A DNA stretch of 64,000 bases. Origin: Bin90 sp965214635 (GTDB lineage: Bacteria; Chloroflexota; Dehalococcoidia; Lucifugimonadales; JADFKI01). Position 1 is the first letter of the stretch. The number at the start of each line of letters is the position of its first letter. The DNA is taken from positions 2,046,001 through 2,110,000 of the forward strand of contig OZ243964.1 of NCBI GenBank assembly GCA_965214635.1. The letters are read 5' to 3'. Made by a program: the position numbers and the translations under genes. This document shows, piece by piece, positions 7,898 through 15,911 of the stretch. The notes below the pieces were generated by a model that saw nothing but the letters and a program-made list of their open reading frames with translations, was not told the DNA's origin and searched no databases.

Positions 7898-8224
7898 CTA
7901 TTGCAGGGGCGAGTAGTCCGTTGGCGTCAGCAGCGTGTTGAACACACGGCTGACGATAAGCCCATCTGCCTCCGACTCGGCGCGCACCTTCTGCCACTCC
8001 GGGTCGTTGCGGAATGCCTCCCATGCGCGTTCTCTGTGCGCCGCATCCTCAAACGCGATGATGTAGATTAGCCTGTCGCTGTAATCGCCCACATCTGCCG
8101 TAAAGTAGCCGATGTTCTTGATGCCATGCTTCTCGAAAATCTTCATCGTGTGGTCGCGAAAGCGTGCGTTGATGTTCGGCAGCCTGCCCGGCAGCGTCTC
8201 ATACACCCGGTATTCGTAAATCAT
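7898..8224 (-). CDS. NIPSNAP-family protein
   Basis: The start at 8224 follows AAGGAGGAAACC, an excellent ribosome site; the longer frame from 8317 overlaps surE and lacks one. The ~108-residue product is a single NIPSNAP (dimeric alpha/beta-barrel) domain: IYEYRVYETLPGRLPNINARF, then FEKHGIKNIGYFTADVGD, and LIYIIAFEDAAHRERAWEAF followed by DPEWQKV. Bacterial NIPSNAP proteins are small cytoplasmic proteins of uncertain function. It lies 90 bp downstream of surE on the same strand and may be co-transcribed. Confidence 0.85.
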   Translation of the reverse strand: MIYEYRVYETLPGRLPNINARFRDHTMKIFEKHGIKNIGYFTADVGDYSDRLIYIIAFEDAAHRERAWEAFRNDPEWQKVRAESEADGLIVSRVFNTLLTPTDYSPLQ

Positions 8225-8313
8225 GGTTTCCTCCTTCGTTGGTTCGTGCTGCTCTCTTGCCACATTCTCAGGTGCTAGCGTTTTCCCGTAGAAAAGCGTA
8301 CGCCTTGCGATGC

Positions 8314-9123
8314 TCAATCGGCGTGCGAGTTAAGCGCCGCCCCGATGCCCAGCGCGCGCTCCGTGGCGTCGGCGAAGGGCTGAAGGTCGGGCAGGGGCGT
8401 GTTCGGCTCTAGCACTCCGTTGAGCGCTGTGATGGCGATGCGGTTGTTGCGCACCGCCCATATGTCAGTGTTCTCTTGGACGCCGCGGTTCACTCGCCGA
8501 TTGTGCTTTATCCAGTAGTATGTGCGCCGCCCGTTGCTGCCGCGCTCCACATTTTCCAAATACAGCCGATGCCCCAGCGTCGCTATCTGCGCCTTGACGA
8601 TGCCGCTTGTGGTGGTGTTGGGAAGGTTCACATTCAGGAACAGGGGTGTTGCGGGCTTGGTAGCTGCGATGGTCTGCGCCAGTGCGCGGGCTGCGTTAGC
8701 CGCTGCGTCGAATTGGACATTCGTGAGCGACGCTACGGACACCGCGATTGAGTGTATGCCGCGAAAGTAGCCTTGAAACGCTGCGCCCACCGTCCCGGAT
8801 GTCAGCATGTCCAGCCCAAGGTTTGAGCCTTCGTTGATGCCCGACACCACGATGTCGAAATCGCCCGGCGTCAGGGCTTCCGCTGCCAAGATTACGCAGT
8901 CAGCGGGAGTGCCCTCCACTGCGAAGGTGGGCACACTCTCAAATCTCGGCTTTTTCACTCTGCGCGCCTTCACCACTTCCAGCAGCGTCATCGCTGTGCC
9001 GATACCGCTCTGGTCCCTGTCCGGCGCGCACACCGTGATTTCGCCCACATCGCTCAAAGCCTCCGCAAGCTTCCACAGCCCCGGAGCTTCAACCCCGTCG
9101 TCGTTCGTAACAAGTATCTTCAA
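8314..9123 (-). CDS. surE: 5'/3'-nucleotidase SurE
   Basis: A 269-residue SurE: N-terminal MKILVTNDDGVEAPGLWKL with the metal-binding DD, APDRDQSGIGTAMT, GTPADCVILA and DIVVSGINEGSNLGLD with the conserved Asn, plus GTVGAAF. It hydrolyses nucleoside monophosphates in the cytoplasm with a divalent metal, and is usually linked to stress survival. Length is normal for the family. The start overlaps nothing; panC lies 51 bp upstream on the same strand, so it may share the pan operon transcript. Confidence 0.92.
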   Translation of the reverse strand: MKILVTNDDGVEAPGLWKLAEALSDVGEITVCAPDRDQSGIGTAMTLLEVVKARRVKKPRFESVPTFAVEGTPADCVILAAEALTPGDFDIVVSGINEGSNLGLDMLTSGTVGAAFQGYFRGIHSIAVSVASLTNVQFDAAANAARALAQTIAATKPATPLFLNVNLPNTTTSGIVKAQIATLGHRLYLENVERGSNGRRTYYWIKHNRRVNRGVQENTDIWAVRNNRIAITALNGVLEPNTPLPDLQPFADATERALGIGAALNSHAD

Positions 9124-9174
9124 ATGCCCCGCCTCGTGTCGTTTACTAGCGCCAGTGCTATGCCCAAGCAGGCT

Positions 9175-10011
9175 TTATAGTATCACATTGTCTATCAGGC
9201 GCGTTCTGTTTATCCACACGGCTAGGGACACCAGCGCCCGCCCACGCACAGCGTCTAGCTCGCTCAAGTTGGACGCATCGGCGACACTGATGTACTCGAC
9301 GGATAACAAGGGTTCTTGGTCTATCAGCGACCGCATCCGCTGCCGTATTTCTTCGGCGTTCGACACACCGCTATCGTGCAGTTTGCGAGCCAGTTCCAGC
9401 GCCCGGTGCAGGGACAGCGCCGCTGCGCGCTCCGATGCGCTCAGGTACACATTGCGGCTGCTGAGCGCCAGCCCGTCTGCATCGCGTATCGTCGGGCAGA
9501 CCACGATGTTTGCACCCAAATTCAGGTCGGCGTTCAGCCGCTTGATGACGAGGCACTGCTGCGCATCCTTCTGTCCGAAGTACACCCTGTCCGGGCGTGT
9601 AATCGTTAGCAGCTTGCACACCACCGTCGCCACTCCGCGAAAGTGTCCCGGGCGGTGTTCGCCCTCCAGCCGTTCCCCGATGTGTCCCACATCCACATAT
9701 GTGTCGAAGCCCGGGGGATATATCTCGTCCGCCGTTGGCGCAAACACTAAGTCAACGCCGGCGCCCTCTAGCTTGGCAAGGTCGGCATCCATATCGCGCG
9801 GATAGGACGAAAAGTCTTCGTTTGGCGCAAACTGCGTGGGGTTGACGAATATGCTCGCTGCTGCGGTGGCGTTCTCAGTACGCGCGCGTCTCACGAGCGA
9901 CATGTGCCCTTCGTGCAAGAAACCCATTGTTGGCACAAGCCCCAGCGGTGCGGGCGCACTACTGCACGCCTTCCTGAACTCCGCAACAGTCTCAATTACG
10001 CGCATCAGCAC
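9175..10011 (-). CDS. panC: Pantothenate synthetase PanC
   Basis: A 276-278 residue PanC joining pantoate and beta-alanine with ATP. Visible motifs: PTMGFLHEGHMSLVRRAR (HIGH-like ATP site), FVNPTQFAPNEDFSSYPRD, GHFRGVATVV, YFGQKDAQQCLVI, and LALSSRNVYLS. It starts either at GTG 10011, which has GGAG five bases upstream, or at ATG 10005, which shares one base with the panB stop (TGATG). Either way translation is coupled to panB. The gene ends with NVIL at 9175. Confidence 0.93.
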   Translation of the reverse strand: MLMRVIETVAEFRKACSSAPAPLGLVPTMGFLHEGHMSLVRRARTENATAAASIFVNPTQFAPNEDFSSYPRDMDADLAKLEGAGVDLVFAPTADEIYPPGFDTYVDVGHIGERLEGEHRPGHFRGVATVVCKLLTITRPDRVYFGQKDAQQCLVIKRLNADLNLGANIVVCPTIRDADGLALSSRNVYLSASERAAALSLHRALELARKLHDSGVSNAEEIRQRMRSLIDQEPLLSVEYISVADASNLSELDAVRGRALVSLAVWINRTRLIDNVIL

Positions 10012-10889
10012 TCATGCTCCACTTCTGTCGGCGCATCCACAAATCGCGCGACATCCTCACCGTCCACCAAAGCTCGTAGCACCTCTGGGGGCATCGTGAA
10101 GCTCTCATCCTTGGACGGGAATGTGTGTGCTTTGACATCGCGCATGTACTCGCTCACGGCGACCGATATGGTGTCTGCGAGGTTGGCGTACTTGCGGGCG
10201 TGTTTGGGCGTGAAGTCGGGATATAACCCCAGCAGGTCGTGGAAGACCTGCACCTGTCCATCGCAGTGGACGCCCGCACCGATACCGATAGTCGGGATGC
10301 TCAACTGCTCTGTTACAATACGCGCTACCTCAGAAGGCACGCCCTCCAGCACCAGCGCATATGCGCCCACATCCTCCAACGATTTGGCATCCTCTATAAG
10401 CTCCGTCGCTGCTTTGGTGGTGCGCCCTTGGATGCGATACCCGCCCAGCTGGTTTACGGCTTGCGGTGTTAGCCCCAAATGTCCCATAACCGGTATGCCT
10501 GCCTGCACAATCTGCCGCACGGTTTCGGCAACATGCCTGCCGCCCTCGAGTTTCACCGATTGAGCGCCGCCCTCTTTCAGCAGGCGTCCGGCGTTGCGGA
10601 GTGCGTCTTCTGCGCTTGCTTGGTAGCTCATAAACGGTAGGTCGCCGACTATGTGAACCCGTTTCGTGCCGCGCGCCACAGCCTTGATGTGGTGCAGCAT
10701 ATCCTCCATCGTAACCGGCACGGTGGAGTCGTAGCCTAGCACCACCTGCCCGAGGCTGTCCCCCACGAGCACGATGGGCACGCCCGCCTCCTCCACGATG
10801 CGCCCTGATGTGTAGTCGTAGGCGGTTATCATCGCAATCGGTTCGCCGCGCCGCTTCATCGCCCTGAGTTCGCGAATTGTGGTACGCAT
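10005..10889 (-). CDS. panB: 3-methyl-2-oxobutanoate hydroxymethyltransferase PanB
   Basis: A 294-residue PanB, the first step of pantothenate synthesis (ketoisovalerate to ketopantoate with methylene-tetrahydrofolate). Motifs: MITAYDYTSGRIVEEAGV, IVLVGDSLGQVVLGYDST with the magnesium-binding Asp, DLPFMSY, VKLEGG, and PVMGHLGLTPQ. It has a slightly long C-terminal tail (DARFVDAPTEVEHEC-like). It overlaps panC, and a DUF2520 protein gene starts the cluster 45 bp upstream, suggesting a pan operon. Confidence 0.93.
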   Translation of the reverse strand: MRTTIRELRAMKRRGEPIAMITAYDYTSGRIVEEAGVPIVLVGDSLGQVVLGYDSTVPVTMEDMLHHIKAVARGTKRVHIVGDLPFMSYQASAEDALRNAGRLLKEGGAQSVKLEGGRHVAETVRQIVQAGIPVMGHLGLTPQAVNQLGGYRIQGRTTKAATELIEDAKSLEDVGAYALVLEGVPSEVARIVTEQLSIPTIGIGAGVHCDGQVQVFHDLLGLYPDFTPKHARKYANLADTISVAVSEYMRDVKAHTFPSKDESFTMPPEVLRALVDGEDVARFVDAPTEVEHEC

Positions 10890-10934
10890 TTTCAGTCCCT
10901 CACGGTGCTTATCTCGGAACGCAATATAGCCGTA

Positions 10935-11837
10935 TTACCACTCGATTCCTCTCTTTGATTCCCCGTGCTCGTGCAGCATATGGCGCAGTGTGGCGGCAGT
11001 ATCCGGCGGTAAGCCCTGCTCCATAGCCAGCGGAATCCCCGCAAGCGCAAGCTCGCGATATAGTGGCAGCAGGCTCGGATGGCGCTCTGACAACGCGTCG
11101 AGATGCTTCTGTATCGTGCCGATGTCGCCGCGCGGATATGGTCCCGCTACGGCGGCGGGGATACCGCTCGTCTCGATGTTGTCTGCGATGGCGCGCATCA
11201 TCGGCACAAGCGCTCGCACACCGTCGTCGCGCGTGTAGCCGATGCGCTCCCACACCTCGCCCGATATGCCCACCAAACATGTCAGCAGGTTGCCCATCAG
11301 CATGCCGCTGACATGGTAGAGCACCTTGTCTTCGGCGCTGAGGAACACGGCGTTCCCACCCACATCTTGTGCGAGCGCCGTCAGATACGCCCACATTTCG
11401 CCTTTGCCCTCTATGCCGAATGTGCTGCCCCGTATGCTCTTGCTTCCATTTTCTACTGACGAGAATGCCTGCAACGGATGGAAACCACCCACGAGCGTTC
11501 CTTGCAACGCCGCTGCGTCTAGCACATCCAGCGATGACACCCCCGAGCAGTGCGCCACCCCCTGCCCACTGTGCCAGCGAACCGCCGCTGCTACGCACGC
11601 TATCACATCGTCCGGCGTGGTGATGAACATCATGTCGCTGGTGTCCACCACATCTTGCGAGCGTGCGTATGCGGCGCATCCATCGATGCGTGCGGCGAAC
11701 GCCTCCGCCGATGCGTATGTGCGGCTCGCCACGCCGACCACATCGTACCCGGCTGCTGTCATCGCCACAGCGAGTGAGCCGCCCACTCTGCCGGCGCCGA
11801 TGAACCCGACCCTAGCCGTTCTGTCTAGACTAACCAT
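10935..11837 (-). CDS. Rossmann/DUF2520 oxidoreductase, candidate ketopantoate reductase (PanG-like)
   Basis: The chosen ATG at 11837 overlaps the upstream peptidase gene by eight bases and gives ~300 residues. The N-terminal Rossmann fold begins ARVGFIGAGRVGGSLAVAM (GxGxxG), followed by MMFITTPDDVI and HCSGVSSLDVL; the C-terminal all-helical DUF2520 part includes GGFHPLQAFSS, KVLYHVSGMLMGN and GPYPRGDIGTIQKHLDAL. This Rossmann-like plus DUF2520 architecture is found next to panB/panC in several lineages and has been proposed or shown as an alternative ketopantoate reductase. No classic panE is visible in the window, which supports that role by inference. Confidence 0.75.
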   Translation of the reverse strand: MVSLDRTARVGFIGAGRVGGSLAVAMTAAGYDVVGVASRTYASAEAFAARIDGCAAYARSQDVVDTSDMMFITTPDDVIACVAAAVRWHSGQGVAHCSGVSSLDVLDAAALQGTLVGGFHPLQAFSSVENGSKSIRGSTFGIEGKGEMWAYLTALAQDVGGNAVFLSAEDKVLYHVSGMLMGNLLTCLVGISGEVWERIGYTRDDGVRALVPMMRAIADNIETSGIPAAVAGPYPRGDIGTIQKHLDALSERHPSLLPLYRELALAGIPLAMEQGLPPDTAATLRHMLHEHGESKRGIEW

Positions 11838-12825
11838 GCCCCGCCAACTCGCTTGCTGACGGAATCCCGCCAAGCCCGGTTGCGTTCTCTATTGCGCTTA
11901 CGATGGCGCGGCTGACGCACACCACTCCGGCAGCGAGGATGCGGTTCACATCCACTGCTGCATCCTGCTTACCGGTCGCCAGTGCGAACATCGTATCGCC
12001 GTCCGACATCAGATGCGCGGGCCTCACCGCAAGCGCCAGCCCGTCTTGCGCAACTGAGGCTAGCTTGTTCGCCTGCGCCTTGTCCAGAGTCGCATTCGTC
12101 GCCACCACCCCAATGGTGGTGTTCGATGGTGCATCAGCTTCGGCGCGCAGCGTGGTGTACTCCAGCGATGTGATTAGCCGCATAGAGTCCAGCATTTGCC
12201 CGTCCAACGGGCTGCGCGGCCCTGCGAGGATGCGCCCGCATTCCGGGTGGTACACACCGCCTACGGCATTCACCGCCACGAGTGCGCCCACCATCACCCC
12301 GCCGCCTAGATGCAGGCTTGCGCTGCCGATACCGCCCTTCACAGCACAGCGCCCGCCAAGCAGTTTGGCTACGGTTGCGCCAGTGCCCGCTCCCACACTG
12401 CCTTCTACAACAGCATCCCCGCTTGCGTTGAGGCATGAAGCATAGCCATGATCAGCACCCGGACGCACATCTCCGCGCCCGATGGTCAGGTCGAATAGGA
12501 TTGCGGCGGGGACGATAGGGATGACAGCGCCCCCAAATCTCAGCCCGATGCCGTGCTCTTCTAGGTAGCGCACCACGCCCGACGCTGCGTCTAGCCCGAA
12601 CGCGCTGCCCCCACTGATCAGTACGGCGTGGACCCTGTCCACCAGTGCGGTGGGGTGCAACAGGTCGGTTTCACGGGTGCCCGGAGCGCTGCCACGCACA
12701 TCCACACCGGCGACTGCGCCAGCTTCGCATATCACCACGCTGCAGCCGGTCGCCGCATCGGTGTCCGTGTAGTGTCCCACGCGGACGCCCTCTACATCGG
12801 TTATGCTGCCGTGATGGCTGTCCAT
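11830..12825 (-). CDS. P1 (S58/DmpA) family peptidase
   Basis: About 331 residues of the S58 peptidase family: GSITDVEGVRVGHYTDTDA, GCSVVICEAGAVAGVDVRG, VLISGGSAFGLDAASGVVRY, and PSNTTIGVVATNATLDKAQ, where the N-terminal nucleophile of the self-cleaved beta subunit is expected at a Thr/Ser of NTT. Family members are self-processing aminopeptidases or amidases acting on small peptides or beta-alanyl compounds. The gene heads the minus-strand run with DUF2520, panB and panC and overlaps DUF2520 by eight bases. A link to beta-alanine supply is speculative. ATG at 12834 is an alternative start. Confidence 0.87.
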   Translation of the reverse strand: MDSHHGSITDVEGVRVGHYTDTDAATGCSVVICEAGAVAGVDVRGSAPGTRETDLLHPTALVDRVHAVLISGGSAFGLDAASGVVRYLEEHGIGLRFGGAVIPIVPAAILFDLTIGRGDVRPGADHGYASCLNASGDAVVEGSVGAGTGATVAKLLGGRCAVKGGIGSASLHLGGGVMVGALVAVNAVGGVYHPECGRILAGPRSPLDGQMLDSMRLITSLEYTTLRAEADAPSNTTIGVVATNATLDKAQANKLASVAQDGLALAVRPAHLMSDGDTMFALATGKQDAAVDVNRILAAGVVCVSRAIVSAIENATGLGGIPSASELAGHG

Positions 12826-12986
12826 TCGCCTCATCCTCGCCCACCCGTGGATGTGGTTGCGTTGCTCAAAAGCTCTTCGTACAGATTTGATGCTCTTACA
12901 TTAAAAAGACGGGGAAAAGACATTCCCACTAGCCGATTAGCCTATTGAGAAAAGTCGCCTATATAAGTGTCTTACCCAAAAGTACA

Positions 12987-13020
12987 AAAAACCTTCCCAC
13001 AGCGTGGCGGGAAGGTTTTT
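12987..13020. terminator. Strong rho-independent terminator, bidirectional
   Basis: AAAAACCTTCCC (12987-12998) pairs perfectly with GGGAAGGTTTTT (13009-13020) with a 10-base loop. The T run on either strand allows termination both ways. It lies downstream of the minus-strand enolase-family gene and upstream of the peptidase operon. Confidence 0.8.
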
Positions 13021-13145
13021 GAGCGCAGGTTGCAATGACGGCTGCACAGGTGCGGCTGCCGTTTCGATGCATGGGCTTTTATTGTGCGCTCACCGTTCCG
13101 CTTGGATTGGCTGCGCCTGAATGATAGCAAGAAATGCGCCCTGCA

Positions 13146-14297
13146 TCAAATCCAAATGTTTTGCTGGCGCGACGGGAAGTGCGCTCGCGCGAGATAGCCC
13201 TCCGGGTGGCTTTCTTTCCCATGTGGGAACTGCCGCAGCGCATCTTCGTCCATAGCGATGCCAAGCCCCACGCCCGTCGGCAGTGCGAAGTAGCCATCCT
13301 TCTGAAATGGGAATTCGCCCTTGACCACATGCGAATACCAGTCAGCGTGCCCACCTTCTTGGATGAGGAAGTTCGGGCATGATGCGTCCACATGCAGCGC
13401 CGCAAGCGTGTTGATTGGCCCGTATGGGTTGTGCGGGCAAAAGCCCACATAGTAGGTCTCTGCCATAGCCGCTATCTTCTTCAACTCCAAGATGCCCCCG
13501 GCGTGGCAGATGTCGGGCTGCGCCATATCTATGATCTGCTTCTCGAAAAGCTCGCGAAAGCCCCACTTCGTGTAGATGCGTTCACCCGTGGCGATGGGGA
13601 TGTTGACCCCTGCGGCGACCTTCGCCATCGCTGGGATGTTCTCGGGCGGGACTGGCTCTTCGAACCAAAACGGACGAAACTCTTCGAACGCATTCCCCAT
13701 GCGGATGGCTGCTGCGGGCGTGAGCCGCCCGTGCGTCTCCATTAGCAGCTCCACCCTGCTGCCCACCGCATCACGCACTGCGCGCACCGTCTCCACGGCG
13801 TTGCGCTCTGCATCCACAGTGCTGAACAGCCCCTGGTGCCAGAACGGGTCGCCTTTGAGCGCCGTCAGCCCCTGTTCCACCCACGACATGGCGTTCGCCA
13901 CCGCATCCGATGGCGTAGGCCCATCAAAGCGCCCGTATGCCCAAAACTTGTCGCGCATTGCTCCGCCCAGCAGCTCATACACCGGCACGCCTAGCGCCTG
14001 TCCCTTGATGTCCCACAGCGCGATGTCTATCCCGCTTATCCCTGCCATATGCAGCACGCCGCCGCGCACATTGTGCCCGAAGTTATACAGGTTCTGCCAG
14101 TGTTCCTCGATGCGGTACGGGTCTTTGCCCACCAGCGTCTCGCCTAGTTCCTCCACCACAGCGCCCACTGACACTGCGCCGACGGTGGCTTCTCCCCAAC
14201 CGACAAGCCCCTCATCGGTGGACACCTTGACGAAGATGTAGTTGCGTGTCGCACCCGGCGGCATCGTCGCAAACGCCTTGACCTCGGTTATCTTCAT
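13146..14297 (-). CDS. Enolase-superfamily sugar-acid dehydratase (galactonate dehydratase-like)
   Basis: ATG at 14297 gives ~383 residues starting MKITEVKAFATMPPGATRNY; a GGTGATG ribosome site precedes it. The protein has the mandelate racemase/enolase capping domain, then the TIM barrel with metal-ligand motifs VELLMETHGRLTP, PFWFEEPVPPEN, IATGERIY, and later CPHNPYGP and FLIQEGG. These match the DgoD-like acid-sugar dehydratase subgroup (ExH motif at strand 3). It probably removes water from a hexonate or pentonate in the cytoplasm; substrate unknown. Such genes are expanded in some Chloroflexota. rpiB is divergent from it. Confidence 0.85.
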   Translation of the reverse strand: MKITEVKAFATMPPGATRNYIFVKVSTDEGLVGWGEATVGAVSVGAVVEELGETLVGKDPYRIEEHWQNLYNFGHNVRGGVLHMAGISGIDIALWDIKGQALGVPVYELLGGAMRDKFWAYGRFDGPTPSDAVANAMSWVEQGLTALKGDPFWHQGLFSTVDAERNAVETVRAVRDAVGSRVELLMETHGRLTPAAAIRMGNAFEEFRPFWFEEPVPPENIPAMAKVAAGVNIPIATGERIYTKWGFRELFEKQIIDMAQPDICHAGGILELKKIAAMAETYYVGFCPHNPYGPINTLAALHVDASCPNFLIQEGGHADWYSHVVKGEFPFQKDGYFALPTGVGLGIAMDEDALRQFPHGKESHPEGYLARAHFPSRQQNIWI

Positions 14298-14418
14298 ATC
14301 ATCACCTTGTTTGTCCAACTGCCTCTCATCTAGTAGTATCAGAATTGCCGTGCAGTGTAGCACATCATCCCTGCATTTTCACAAAGCCCCGATCTCTTGC
14401 GTCTGCCGGAGCGATTTA

Positions 14419-14448
14419 TTGACGCCATCCCACCAAAGTATCTACACT
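14419..14448 (+). promoter_or_regulatory. Possible sigma-70-type promoter for rpiB
   Basis: TTGACG (14419-14424) and TACACT (14443-14448) are separated by 18 bases, about 140 bp before rpiB. The -10 box is poor, so this is tentative. Confidence 0.3.
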
Positions 14449-14586
14449 ACAAGTACGCATATCGCCCCGTTTGAAGTAACCTTGCTTAGCTTAAAATCTA
14501 ACCGCATTGCAATTGCCATCTGACGGATGACAGCCTAAAACTAGTCTGTCCCCCAAACCCGGAAAAGGATATTTGAGGATAGGAAA

Positions 14587-15036
14587 ATGAAAATCGCTAT
14601 TGGCGCTGACCACGCCGGCTACCCGATTAAAGCGCCCATCGCCGAGCTGCTGCAAGCGCAAGGCTACGAGGTCGTTGACCTCGGGGCGCATGAATACGAT
14701 GCTGCGGACGATTACCCTGACTTTGCGAAGGCGGTCGCGGAGTGTGTGGGAGGTGGTGGTGCGGATAGGGGCGTGATGCTCTGCGGCAGCGGTGTCGGTG
14801 CGTCCGTCGCTGCCAACAAGGTGCGCGGCATCCGCGCCAGCGTCTGCCACGACACCTACTCCGCACATCAAGGCGTTGAGCACGATGATATGAATGTGCT
14901 CTGCTTGGGTGCGCGCATTATCGGCGAGGAGTTGGCGCGCGAAATCGTCGCTGCATTCGCCTCGGCGCAGTTCAGCGGGGAAGAGCGCCATAAGCGCCGA
15001 ATGCAGAAAGTGCTGGATATGGAGGCGAATTTTTAG
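14587..15036 (+). CDS. rpiB: Ribose-5-phosphate isomerase B
   Basis: A 149-residue RpiB/LacAB protein: MKIAIGADHAGYPIKAPI, VVDLGAHEYDAADDYPDFA, GVMLCGSGVGASVAANKV with the catalytic Cys, CHDTYSAHQGVEHDDMNVL and GARIIGEELA. It interconverts ribose-5-phosphate and ribulose-5-phosphate in the pentose phosphate pathway. Length is typical. The gene stands alone on the plus strand, convergent with the TPP-binding subunit 101 bp downstream. Confidence 0.93.
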   Translation: MKIAIGADHAGYPIKAPIAELLQAQGYEVVDLGAHEYDAADDYPDFAKAVAECVGGGGADRGVMLCGSGVGASVAANKVRGIRASVCHDTYSAHQGVEHDDMNVLCLGARIIGEELAREIVAAFASAQFSGEERHKRRMQKVLDMEANF

Positions 15037-15137
15037 CCAGCGCCTGTATGCGTCCGCAAGAACACGCACAGTGTGAATTACGCTCTTGCCGTATCCTCCA
15101 TAAAGATCGACACGACTAGGGCAGGGGCTATGCGCCT

Positions 15138-15638
15138 CTAGCTGTACTCTGCGCCCATCAGACAGGCGACCGGGCGCTGCGTCCGTTCGGCGTACTCGAA
15201 CGCCGTGCTGATGCGCTCAGCGTCATCGTCCGTTTCTATCAGGAAGTAGTCTATGTTCCAAGCGTTCAGTATGCGCTCGGTGAAGCGCCCCGCTGAGTCG
15301 CTTGTGATGCCGTGCCGTGTGTAGCCGCGATACCCTATCATCATCACGATAGGAAAGTCGATGTCCAAGCCAAGCCCTCGGATGGAGTCGCCCGACTCGA
15401 ACATCCCTGTGTTCTGTATCAGCACAACCGGCTTCTTGCCGCCCACCCAAAGCCCGGCGGCGATTGGAATGCTCTCACCCTCGCGGCACACCGGCACAAT
15501 GTCTATGTTCGGCTCAGCCGACATCTGGTTGTACATAAAGTTCGTCTCGCTGTCCGGCAGCCAAACCAAATGCGTAACCCCGTTCTTGAGTAGCTGCTGG
15601 AGAATCGTCTTCGGTGTCAAAGTGGGTTCGGCGACCAT
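15138..15638 (-). CDS. TPP-binding decarboxylase alpha-type subunit (sulfopyruvate/phosphonopyruvate-like)
   Basis: A 166-residue protein equal to the N-terminal (Pyr) half of a thiamine-pyrophosphate enzyme: QLLKNGVTHLVWLPDSETNF, VPVCREGESIPIAAGLWVGG with the cofactor-activating Glu, PVVLIQNTGMFESGDSIRGL, and IVMMIGYRGYTRHG. It resembles the alpha subunit of sulfopyruvate decarboxylase (ComD) and phosphonopyruvate decarboxylase. The beta (PP-binding) half is not adjacent: the upstream neighbour is ftsZ and the downstream one is convergent rpiB. A partner elsewhere is needed for activity. Confidence 0.78.
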   Translation of the reverse strand: MVAEPTLTPKTILQQLLKNGVTHLVWLPDSETNFMYNQMSAEPNIDIVPVCREGESIPIAAGLWVGGKKPVVLIQNTGMFESGDSIRGLGLDIDFPIVMMIGYRGYTRHGITSDSAGRFTERILNAWNIDYFLIETDDDAERISTAFEYAERTQRPVACLMGAEYS

Positions 15639-15844
15639 CAGGTTTTCGTTCCTTTCGGATGTGTTGCGTAATTCCGAAGCATCTGCAACTTGCCATCATC
15701 AGCGCATATAGGCAAGTCGATGCTCACGCCTATCTTATGCCAATACCGCCCTAGTTTCAAATACCGCAAAACTATTTCGCTCAGCAGGGAAGAAGACGAA
15801 GATAAGGATGCGGGAGCAATCCGTTGTGCCTGTTGCAAAAGACA

Positions 15845-15874
15845 AACGAGCCGCCGATTACCCGGCGGCTCGTT
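15845..15874 (-). terminator. ftsZ terminator
   Basis: AACGAGCCGCCG (15845-15856) pairs perfectly with CGGCGGCTCGTT (15863-15874), loop of six. On the minus strand it is followed by TGTCTTTTGC, a weak T tract. It lies 38 bp after the ftsZ stop. The rest of 15639-15911 holds no gene. Confidence 0.7.
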
Positions 15875-15911
15875 CACAGGGGATGGATGCCTTGCTGGAC
15901 GCTGCGCCTGC

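Noticed and set aside
8807..9805. 332-codon plus-strand frame
   Set aside because: It spans the complements of surE and panC, both well supported, and shows no motifs.
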